Origin: Prosopocoilus inquinatus
Taxonomy: Eukaryota > Arthropoda > Insecta > Coleoptera > Lucanidae
Direction: 5' to 3'
Assembly (NCBI GenBank): GCA_036172665.1
Contig: CM069875.1
Location: forward strand, 22,413,806 to 22,477,805
DNA: 64,000 nucleotides
A program made the position numbers and the translations under genes. The notes beneath the pieces were generated by a model that was given only the letters and a program-made list of their open reading frames with translations, made no database searches and was not told the DNA's origin. Shown here piece after piece: positions 46,229 to 55,641 of the stretch. Each line of letters begins with the position of its first letter. The stretch's first letter is position 1.

Positions 46229-47939
46229 CATTGAATCCGTCAAAATGTCATTTTGGGGAACAAATATTAAGAATTTTGGGTTTCATAGTCTCTCCGAAAG
46301 GTATACTGCCGGATAAAACAAAAGTCGAAGCCGTTATGAAATTTCCGACACCTAAAAAAGTACAAGATGTCCAAAGTTTTCTTGGACTAACAAATTACTT
46401 TAGAAAATTCGTTTTGAAATTCGCTGAGGTGGCTACTCCTTTATATAATATTATAGGAAGCAGGTCAAAATTCGAATGGGGAGAAGAACAGAAGAAAGCC
46501 TTCGAAACCCTTAAGAATAAATTAGCGAATGCTCCAATACTTAGACACTTCGATCCAGAAGCTGAAACGGAGTTACATATCGATGCCAGTGGGATTGGAA
46601 TAGGGGCAGTGCTACTACAGAAGGAAGCCGTGTCAGGAAAACTACATCCTCTAGCCTATATTTCGCGGACTTTAACATCGTATGAAAAGAATTATCCGAT
46701 AACGGAATTAGAGTGCTTGGCCGCAGTCTGGGCAGTGGAATATTTTCGAACCTACCTATGGGGACTAAAATCATTTAATATTGTTACGGATCACCATGTC
46801 CTCTGCTGGCTACAGACTTTAAAATCTCCAGGAAGTCGATTACTGCGGTGGTCGCTAAAGCTAATGGAGTATTGTTATAAAGTCTTCCATAAACGTGGAA
46901 CGACAAATAAAGACGCAGATGCGCTGTCTAGGTACCCATGCACAGAAGGAACGCAAGAAGATGAAGAGCGTGCCCTTAATATTCCTACATTTATCTTAAC
47001 GTCAGAAGAAATAGCCAGAAAGCAAGAAACTGATGAAAATTTGAAGAACATAAGAAAGGCAGTACAGGACAGTACATACGGAGATGCGACACTTCAGAGA
47101 CTGGCAAAGAATTTCGAATTATTAAATGGCGTTCTATATAAATCGAATAATAAAACCTCGGATCAAAATAAATTGTTAGTGGTACCAAGGGATATGAAAG
47201 AAGAAATTTTACATAGTTACCACAAAAAACCAATCAGCGGTCACTTAGGACTCACAAGAACGTTAGATAAAATTAAGAAAAGATTCTTTTGGCATGGAAT
47301 GAATAAAGATATCACCAAATACATTAAGTCTTGCGCAGAATGTCAGATAAGAAAAGGGCCCACAAACCAGAAACCAGCCGGGCTATTAAACCGCATTACA
47401 GTAGGAGCTCCATTCGAAATGATAGGAATAGATCTACTGGGACCTTTTCCAATAAGCACGATGGGAGCTAAATACATTATTGTAGCAACAGATTATGCAA
47501 CGAGATGGGCTGAAGCCAAGGCATTACCATCAGGAAAACAAGAACCAGTTTCAAAGTTTATAGTAGAAGAAATAATTTGTAGGCACGGTTCGCCGAAGAA
47601 AATTTTAAGTGATCGTGGGACAGTATTTATGTCAAAAATGATTACAGAAATCGAGAGATTGCTGGGATCAAACAATACTTACACTACAGCCTACAAACCC
47701 TCTACGAATGGGTTAACAGAGAGGTTAAATAAGACCATTGTGGACATGATCAGCAAATATACCTCTACGTCACAAAAAGACTGGGACACGTATCTACCAC
47801 ACTGTATTTTTGCCTATAATTCAACTATACAGGCGGCAGTAAAAACAAGTCCTTTTGTATTGGTTTACGGTAGAGAACCAGTGTTGCCAAGTGACGCAGA
47901 ACTTGGGCAGCCGAAGATTACGGTATTAAAAATCAAAAA

Positions 47940-49457
47940 ATTATACAAGAAATAAGAGAACTAGCGGCTAAAAATCTACAAATTAAACAAACGGAAGATA
48001 AAATTAGGTATGATGAAAAACATAGAGAAGTCAAATACAACGTAGGTGATTTAGTTAAAGTCAAAAATTTTATTAGGCAAGTAGGAAAAAGTGATAAACT
48101 TCAACCAAAATATTCAGGACCTTTCAAAATAATAGAAAAACGCAACGACTTAAATTATGTAATTCAATTTGGGACAGGAAAGAGAAAAAAACAAGATATA
48201 ATTCATGTCTCACGCCTAGCGCCATACTATATGGAATGGAACAAAGAAAATGAGGTAAGGAGCAAAAAAGGAAAGACAAGAAACATTGAAGCTCAAAATT
48301 CATTGATTAACGAGAAAAAGCAAGATAAAACAAAAAACACTACACGCGAATATTATAATTCTAAACTAAAACAACAACGAAATATTACGAATACAAAAAA
48401 TAATATTAAAAAGACGATAAATACCGATAAATCACCTTTGGAAAACAATGAAGTAAAACGTCAAAATGAACCACTTAAAAAGAGTCCTAATAAAATTCAA
48501 AAAAGTAGCGAAATTTTCAGAAAACAATATTCGGATAAAATAACAGAAAACGTATCATTAAACAATCATAAAGATTCTTCAATCTCAAACAGAACTAAAG
48601 GCTTAGTTAACCTCGGAAATACATGTTATTTGAATGCAATCATTCAATGTCTGGCTAATACCGAACCCCTTAAAAAATTCTTTTTAAATTAAAAATTCAA
48701 CTCTCCCCACTGTTTAAGGAAAGACAGTGTTATGGATATTTTTGCTGAAATTATTATGGACTTGTGGAAGCCAACTTGGCCACGGGTAGTTAATATAAAG
48801 CAACTGAAAAATAAACTTTCAGAAAAAATTGAAATATTTGTGGGAAATAACCAACAGGATGCGCTTGAAGCGTTATATTACGTACTACAGGAAATAGTAA
48901 ATGATAATATCATATCTGAAATGATTACTGGATTAGCGGAAACCAAAATTCAATGCTCAAAATGTGGACAGGAATCAAGTATGACTAATCAATTCCAAAA
49001 TTTATCATTCCAAATAACAAACTTGGAAAACGAAAGTACGTTTCAAAAACATCTAGAGAATTTTATGGTCGGTACAAAAGAAGTTATTGAGCTTAACTGT
49101 GACTCATATGGTACAAAGACAAAATGTAATAAAGTTTGGAAAATCCTAAAATTGCCGCAGATATTAATAATTCATCTAGAGAGATACGCTTGGAATGGCA
49201 AAGCAGTGGAAAAAATAAACAAAATTGTAAAACCTCCTATAAATAAAATGTGTATAAATGAAAGTTCAGTAAATTATCAGTTATACGCAACTGTAAATCA
49301 TGTAGGTGATTCTCGAAATGGGCATTATTTTGCTCAAATTAGAGACAGGAAACATAAGGCCTGGTTAATGTATAATGATAGTCAGGTAATGGATATGCAA
49401 CCAGAAGAAATAGATACAGAAAATTGTTATCTATTATTTTACGAAAAAATAAAGTAA
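47940..49457 (+). pseudogene. E1 integrase tail fused to a ubiquitin-specific protease (USP) domain
   Basis: One frame, open except for a TAA at 48690-48692. It starts with the integrase tail (VGDLVKVKNF, YSGPFKIIEK, HVSRLAPYY), then about 110 residues of lysine/asparagine-rich linker, then a peptidase C19 domain from about 48597: the Cys box GLVNLGNTCYLNAIIQCL (Cys codon 48624-48626), the GNNQQDALEAL box, a CSKC pair of the zinc fingers, LPQILIIHLERY, and the His box NHVGDSRNGHYFAQ (His codon 49323-49325) followed by WLMYNDSQ with the Asn-Asp pair. All three catalytic positions of a deubiquitinase are present. It would remove ubiquitin from proteins. The stop falls just after the Cys box and would kill this copy. 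Confidence 0.9.
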
Positions 49458-49607
49458 TAAACTCTGTAAATAAGATATAAATAAGTTATAATTAGAATAA
49501 GTAATAAGATAAGAAAACATTAGAAGGGAATAGGTGTACGTATGTAGGATGTAAAATGACATAATCCATATTAATCTTATGCAACCACTAATATATTTTT
49601 TGTGCAG

Positions 49608-50662
49608 GTACTTACGGAAATAAACCATACCTAGCGGAAGACAGACATAGGAAAAAGAGAGCCAACTCACATCAAAATAAAAGTTATAATTTGCAGGAAA
49701 TTGTAGAAATTCCTAAGCCATGGCGAATACACCAAAATAAATTTTTATCCATAAAAATACAATATCCTTACATAGCAACTAATGATTTACATACTGAGTA
49801 TTTTCGTATAACTTCTCAGGAGAGAAGTAAATATACCCTTCTAAAAAATAATAATTATATTTTAAGGGAAGCTAAATTTATAATTCATTCGAATGATAAA
49901 CCATGTGAAATGGAACTTTTAAAACCAATAAAGAGCATACCAAGAAATTGTGAAAAAGATATAATTCATCTCGCAAAATTGAAATTAAAAGAAACAAATA
50001 CTGTAAATTCTTGGATATTTATTTCACCATATTCAGAAACTTTAAATTTAATCTGCACAAAAAATCAATCACAAGTAACTCTCCATGTTGAACTGTGCGG
50101 CTCAGGAATGTTGAAACTATCATCTGATTGCAAATCATTTTCAAATAGAGTTATAATTAATCCTAGTAAGATTTATGTCCTGAAGTCAACCAAAACATTA
50201 GAGTTTTCTCAAAATTGGAATATAAATAAGCCATACAAAATTAATTTATTAACTAATAGCGTGTATAATGAAAGTTTCATTGACAGTTTAAAAAATATGG
50301 ACATGGGAAAACTAAATGAAATTATGGATGCTGAAAATTATAATGAAAATACTAAAAAGTTACATGAAATTAAAGCAACACTGAGAAAGTTAAAAGATGA
50401 TTCAAATTTTAAAAGTAAAGCTCAGATTCATTCCAGTCTTTTGTATAGCACTGTAATAGTAATATTAATTATCATAATATATTTTGTAATTAGATGTGTA
50501 AAACAAAAATGTGTTAAAAAGAATGGAAATAATCATGCCCAAAATGCATCTATTGAATTAAAAACCTATGAGGAAGGGTTATTTGTTCTGCCTGATGGTA
50601 GAAAATGTAGAGTAAATTTAAAAGCTGCAACATCGCGTGATGAACTGAATCACCTAGTCTGA
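49608..50662 (+). pseudogene. E1 envelope-like membrane protein (partial)
   Basis: After a possible acceptor (TTTTTTGTGCAG, ending 49607) the frame runs to TGA 50660-50662. Near its start a basic RHRKKR stretch could be a furin-type site. The middle has scattered cysteines and N-glycosylation sites with LNLICTKN and GSGMLKLSSDC blocks as in errantivirus envelopes. A helix (STVIVILIIIIYFVIR) crosses the membrane near the end, followed by a cytoplasmic tail of about 50 residues. The usual N-terminal half with a fusion peptide is not visible, so it is truncated or divergent. The family assignment is by pattern only. An env-like gene next to a USP module is unusual. Confidence 0.6.
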
Positions 50663-52847
50663 TCAGTAGGTGAAAACGGATCATTTCGTGATGTAACAGA
50701 TTAGAAATTAATTATAACACGTAAGAATATAAGTACACATCATTATAGTATATATTCAACTTTGTAGTAGTTTCTAGGTTAATTGTTCGGTTCAGGCAAG
50801 TATTTTTAGGCATACAAAAAACTGTGAGGATGAGTGGCCAATCATTCTCACAGTACACAAAAAAAAGAGAACTTGCATGAACTAATTAAATTTGTAAAAC
50901 TAATGTTAAGTAACAGATTTTTGTAAATGAACCCCCAGTAGTCATAATATCTATATATATAAAAAAGAAAATTCATATCTTGATACTGCGATTATTTGTT
51001 GCATATCCTCCACCGGGGATTGGTACAAGTCAAAATGCTGCAGGAAGAAACAGCTTCGCGCTGTCTCCCATCTCCAGTCTTTGGGTCACGAAGGAGTACA
51101 CAGCCATTCGCTGTGACCGGAGGCCGTAACTGCTAATTTATGGCATGAAGTTGTCGGAACCTGGTTAAATTATGGTGTGGACAATTCCACAATGTGCGAT
51201 TATTTCTGTCCAACCAATATAACCCCGCTATGGTCAGGATATTCCGGAAAGACGACGATTGGTGCTGAAGTAACTGCTGAATAGAAAATTGTTTTCCTTC
51301 CTGGGTGGAATTACTACTCGAACACACCAGGGGAGCCGTGGGATTACTCCAATGCCTGGCCCTCTTTGCAACACATGGTGATCGTAAGAGTGAACAACAC
51401 CGAAAACGCCGCCGCCAAAAGAAAAAAAATTACGCTCAAAATGGCTACCACGTAGGTGAAAATTAACTACAAAGTTTCTAATAAAACAAATTCCATGTTC
51501 AGAAAAAAATGTCAAATAATGTAAATTGTAAGGGAGAACGTTCAAGGCAGAAACCTTAAAACCTCAAAGCCTCCTGGCATTTTCATTTGAAGCCAAAGTT
51601 TTTAAAATCAGCTGCAGTTTTGTAAAGTAATGCATTAAATACCAACGCTTCAATAATATGTGGTTCATTTTAATTCCTGTTTGAACTAAGGCCCGATTTC
51701 TTAATCTCCGGATAAATTTATCTGACAGATAGTATCCTGGGAAACTATTACTGGTACAGTGGTTTCCAATGATAATATCTGGCAGATAAATTTATATATT
51801 TAAAATAACTTAATTGTTGGATAGTTCTTGCTCGTGAGATTTGCGGAGTATATGAAACAAATAAAAAAGCTTTTTAAAAACGAGCTAAAAGAGTAATTTA
51901 TTGACTTACTTGACATTTCGCAAATATAATTATTTGCTTTATCAAAAGTAAGTCAATAAATTACACTTTTAGCTCGTTTTTAAAAAGCTTTTTATTTGTT
52001 TCATATTCTCTGATAAAATAACGATTGTAAATTCTCCGTCCCTCGCCCGGTCTTTAAACAATCAAAAAATATCGACTTTATTCTTTGCGACCAGCTGATA
52101 ATACCTCATGTTTGGGATAAATTTGTTAATTACACTTTTCTAAACAACTTTGATGCAATCTGGTCTCTTAGTGGATTTACTTTTCCGGGTACTAGAGTCA
52201 TCCTGTACAGAAGATTTCAGAACTTCAAATTTCATATATTCTTACAAAATTAATTAGTAATAATAACAGGACAATTTTTAATAATACTAAAATTGAATAC
52301 AAGAAGTTCAGACATATCTAAAGACCGGATTTTAAGTCGTAAAAATGTTGAAGAAAAGGCGACTTAATTAAGAAATTAGGTCTTTATTTTATTGTTAAAA
52401 AAGTCCATTCAAGTTAGGTAAATAAAAATTTTAAGTTAAATTTGTGGAAAATTAGGAAATTTCTGAAATACTCGGCCAGTTTATCTTTTCTTAATGCATA
52501 TAGTTTTATCGATGCAGGTCTGGTTGGTTGATCATCAGTGAGCTACAAATTTAATAATTATAAATTGGTGAACACGTCTAAAATTATAACATTTCAAATA
52601 TTTAACAATAGATGAAAATCTAAAAATATTTTTTTCAACTCATTCACTGTAAGCTTAAAAAAATACTTTGGGATAGTCAACTTTTATTGTTAAATATTTA
52701 AAATAGTGTAACTAAAGACTGGACTAATTTAGATGACTTAATTATGAAATTAGGTATTTATTTTGTCATAGTAAGGCCCCATTTTATAGTCGAACTAAAA
52801 GAGATTTTAAAATAAAAGTCACTGTCATATGTCAGGAGGCATATTTT
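50663..52847 (+). other. E1 long non-coding 3' region with foldbacks
   Basis: About 2.2 kb without a recognisable gene between env and the 3' LTR. It includes a foldback at 51847-52010 (arms GTATATGAAACAAATAAAAA and the inverse, inner GCTTTTTAAAAACGAGCT / AGCTCGTTTTTAAAAAGC) and small inverted repeats at 52317-52386 and about 52711-52765 with AAAGAC / GTCTTT ends. Positions 51030-51440 are less AT-rich and hold short frames on both strands without a family signature. Confidence 0.5.
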
Positions 52848-52862
52848 GGAGGGAGGGGGAAT
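52848..52862 (+). promoter_or_regulatory. E1 polypurine tract
   Basis: GGAGGGAGGGGGAAT stands directly before the 3' LTR and fits a plus-strand primer. Confidence 0.75.
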
Positions 52863-53166
52863 TGCCGTGCACGTGCCCCAGAGGCCACCTGTTGGTGGGT
52901 ATCTGGAATAATGAAGGAGGGGTACCAGGTAAGCGGGATGTGAGAGACACAGTGACTAGTGGAAGGTGCTGCCTGGTACACCTCCTCTTTTGGGGGACAA
53001 TAAACTACTTATATAACCGGAGACGGGAGTAATTTTTGGATCCCCCATAGAGAACTGCCGGTAAGTACCCTTCTGATTGTCACAGGTACCTCGAGTTAGC
53101 GCGACGACCCCCCAAGGAGAGGGCTACGACGCCCCAAATTTCGAACCCTCGGTGGGGTACGTAACA
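52863..53166 (+). repeat. E1 3' LTR
   Basis: Starts TGCCGTGCACGTGCC and ends GTACGTAACA, so it has TG...CA ends. It differs from the 5' copy at about five positions and carries five more bases (TAACA) at the end. It is followed by ATAC. Confidence 0.85.
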
Positions 53167-53170
53167 ATAC

Positions 53171-53743
53171 CATATAAAATGACACCAGAAAAAGGTGGAT
53201 CAAGTTTTAGGATAGTGTGAAACAGTAAAACAAATCATGGTACCATAAAATCATGCTGAACTATATACCGGGTGGAAAGTTTCAAACCCGAACATAGCAA
53301 AGTTCCATTAAGAACTACGTTTGTGTAGATTACTGCTCGCCATTTAAAGATACAAAAATGGTAATGGTATTCTGTTTAGTTTTTGCCGAAAATTAAATAG
53401 ATTCAACATAATGAAATATGTGAAAATGAATGATGTGCTCATCCATGCATACTGTTATTATCTTTGTTACCAGGACGACGGCTTACTTGATTTTTTTAAC
53501 AGTATGCAATGTTCACACAACATCCTTCCCTTTATTTAACAGTAACTACAACAGCATAATAAAGTTACATTTACATAAAGAACATAAAAGAAATTAATAC
53601 GTTATAGAAGCAAGAGGTAAAGTTCAATATGGTGCATAATCATTTAACCACACTGGCTTCCTTGTTCTCCGGAAAGACTTTCGAGTCTGCTCTGGAGATA
53701 TTGCGTTATCTTTCGGTGCTTGTGTCATGGACGCATTATTGTC
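53171..53743 (-). pseudogene. E4: integrase C-terminus, polypurine tract and start of 3' LTR
   Basis: Directly beyond the E3 LTR the minus strand continues the E4 integrase tail (SPEQTRKSFRRTRKPVWLNDYAPY) to a TGA at 53626-53624. A purine tract (AAATAAAGGGAAGGA) ends at about 53522, where a TGTTGTGTGAAC sequence probably starts the E4 3' LTR. Its far end cannot be set because the 5' LTR lies outside the window; it may reach the E1 duplication at 53170. Confidence 0.6.
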
Positions 53744-53747
53744 TGTA

Positions 53748-53965
53748 ATTACAAGTTCCAATCACACTGATTGATTTTTAAAAAGAGTTTATTTTTAAAA
53801 ACAAATCGAAGTGTAACGCGTACAAAGTGGTTTATTCAAAGATTTATGAATAACTAAACTACTACAAGTATGTGCGTTCTTTTTATATGTTTTTCTTATC
53901 GGCGACATGGGGTGTCGTGTTTCGCTGACATCTCCGCTGTCCGGGAAGCGCGCCGCGTATAACAC
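53748..53965 (-). repeat. E3 3' LTR
   Basis: 218 bp, minus strand, starting GTGTTATACGCGGCGCGC after a purine tract (AAGGCGGGAG). It is nearly identical to 60792-61009. Confidence 0.88.
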
Positions 53966-53973
53966 CTCCCGCC

Positions 53974-55641
53974 TTAAGTGGAAGATTGCAACCACGGGTG
54001 AGAATCTTCCGTTTTCTTCGCTGGCTTGCTGGGTTCCTTGACCTCATCTTCTCCGGGTGATCTTATCTTCCTGTAAAACTTACGAATGGCGTAAATTATT
54101 AGAAAAATCACAACAATAGTAAAAATTAACGAGGATGTCCCAATCGTGGTATATCGATGAGTGGAATCCAAGTTGTACAGATTTTCTCTTAAAACTTCCA
54201 GGGCGTTCCTGGACTCGTTGAATTGCTGCCATCTAATTTGGTGTAATTCGATATCGTGCATCTTCCAATGGGGTAGTTCCTCTTCGGTGTTGTTTAGGCT
54301 TATTTCGCTTAATTGAAATTTCCGATTTTGAAGCTCAGTCGAGTGGGTTCTTAGAATTTCATGATCCCAATGTACCTGGCACTCTCTTGATATCTGAATA
54401 AGGTGTGGTCCTTTGATTCTTCTGTTTTCTTTTCTTTCTTCGCAAGTGATTTCCAATTTTTCTTCAACTTGTGTTAACAGAAGCCATTCATTGGTGCTTA
54501 TTTTTTGGATTGATGGTGGAGTTGCTTTATTTGTTCGATGGGTACAATTTCCGTCGTGATATTTGTGTTTAAGGAGTCGGTATTCACAGGGTGTGTCCAA
54601 GAGTATGTTTCTGCTGCTCATGGTGCATAAGAATTTCTTATTTTTTACTTCGACACATTTTTCCCGACTACTGATGTACCTTTCGTTATTTTCGGCTAGG
54701 AACGGATTTTGAATATTTATGATTTTGACGGTGTTATTGATTAATTGTGGGATCGGGAATAATTGGTAGTATTGGTATGATTGAGTCTCGCAAAGGGGAA
54801 TTTCTATCAGAAAGTGCATCTTAGTGTTTTTCCTGTAAGCTTTGACAGTTAGCGTCCTCTCTAGGGCGTAGACATTATCTTCTGTAACGGGTAGTGCTAA
54901 TTTTTCGCCCGCTTGTTGTATTTCAACTAATTCTTGCAGGAGTATTTCTGTGTCTAACATTGTTGGATGGTATACTCCCAGTTTCGCAAATGTTTTGGCT
55001 GTAATCATTCTTTCGGCCACGGCATTTATTGCAATAATGCAGTTTGTTAGCGCGAAAATCATAGCATACAGGTCCGTTTTCCGACTAGTTTCTATCGTAA
55101 ATAAATTCACTTTTTCTAGAGCGACTCCTAATTGCATGATCCGGGACTTCAAGATCAGTTGATTTGCCTGAAGATGTTTCATATTTTCTTCGAAGTCTTT
55201 CATAGCCTTCACGGATAGTGAGATTTGTTCTTGGTGACTTTTAATTATCTTGTTTTGGGTCTCCGTTAGGGTTTTTATGGCGTTGTCGTACCTTATCGCA
55301 TCTTCCTGGTCCAGATTTCCTGATATCGCTTTGATTATACTTCCTAAGAAATTAACCGCTCCTCGAGGTGATCGAATTTTCGGCAATAATTGGTTCTTAT
55401 TATCATTCATCAGTTTTTGATTCGTCCTTAGGGGTGATAAAACACTATCCAGTTCTTGATAATGACTGGTGGCTTCTTTGCTGTCGTTCAGTATTTTATT
55501 CAGTTCTTTACATCATTCATTTAGGTAGTCTATTTCCTGTAGCATCGGGTCGAGATCGTATTGTGAAATCACTGTCCAAGTTGAGGCCTGGTTTTCTGCT
55601 GTTCCCAAAAATAGTGGAAGAAGCGGGTCCTTTAACTCCAT
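53974..55641 (-). pseudogene. E3 envelope protein (errantivirus / baculovirus F-like), one stop
   Basis: The ATG at 55641 overlaps the pol stop (TAATG). The frame is broken by TGA at 55516-55514, about 42 codons in, and then runs open to 53974. The body shows the F-like pattern: a basic cleavage-type site KIRSPRG followed by a fusion-peptide-like AVNFLGSIIKAISGNLD, heptad helices (KTLTETQNKIIKSHQEQI), a cysteine-rich ectodomain (FLCTMSSR, DTPCEYRLL, LEITCEE), a membrane helix (SSLIFTIVVIFLIIYAI) and a short basic tail. Such proteins make some insect errantiviruses infectious. The stop near the start would block translation from the overlapping ATG. The family is confident. Confidence 0.85.

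Larger units (their letters stand above)
42224..47955 (+). pseudogene. E1 pol: RT, RNase H and integrase, split by a hAT insertion
   Basis: The reverse transcriptase begins at about 42239 (ENYPEIMAWD; then SPVVLVKKPDGSFRFCVDYR; AIYLDDVIVV near 42800) and is interrupted at 42901. It resumes at 46237 in the same frame with its last segment (CHFGEQILRILGFIVS), RNase H (LHIDASGIGIGAVLLQ near 46575), the integrase zinc domain (HKKPISGHLGLTR, CAECQIRKG) and core (GIDLLGPFP, LSDRGTVFM, LTERLNKTI). The frame is lost at a run of six A at 47935-47940, where the neighbouring frame continues the integrase tail; a one-base indel is the likely cause. An open frame starting at 46018 is partly transposon sequence. 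Confidence 0.88.
31723..53166 (+). mobile_element. E1: large Ty3-type LTR retrotransposon with macro and USP domains
   Basis: The two LTRs and a 4-bp ATAC duplication (31719-31722 and 53167-53170) bound the element. Removing the two later insertions (E2 with its duplication, 6.5 kb; the hAT element, 3.3 kb) leaves about 11.6 kb. The order is LTR, gag, protease, macro domain, linker, reverse transcriptase, RNase H, integrase, USP domain, envelope-like protein, long non-coding tail, polypurine tract, LTR. The LTRs differ at about 5 of 299 aligned positions by hand count. Every major frame carries at least one break, so this copy is inactive. Its envelope-like gene suggests errantivirus-type descent. 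Confidence 0.85.

Noticed and set aside
46018..46236. N-terminal part of the long frame starting at 46018
   Set aside because: This stretch is the GC-rich end of the hAT element, not integrase or reverse transcriptase; the real E1 text resumes after the duplication at 46229.
48597..49457. USP domain as part of a host gene read through the element
   Set aside because: It is in frame with the integrase tail and linker, has no introns, and lies between integrase and env within the LTR bounds.
51133..51545. Two minus-strand frames in the E1 3' region
   Set aside because: Overlapping chance frames in a somewhat less AT-rich stretch; no family signature and opposite to the direction of E1 transcription.
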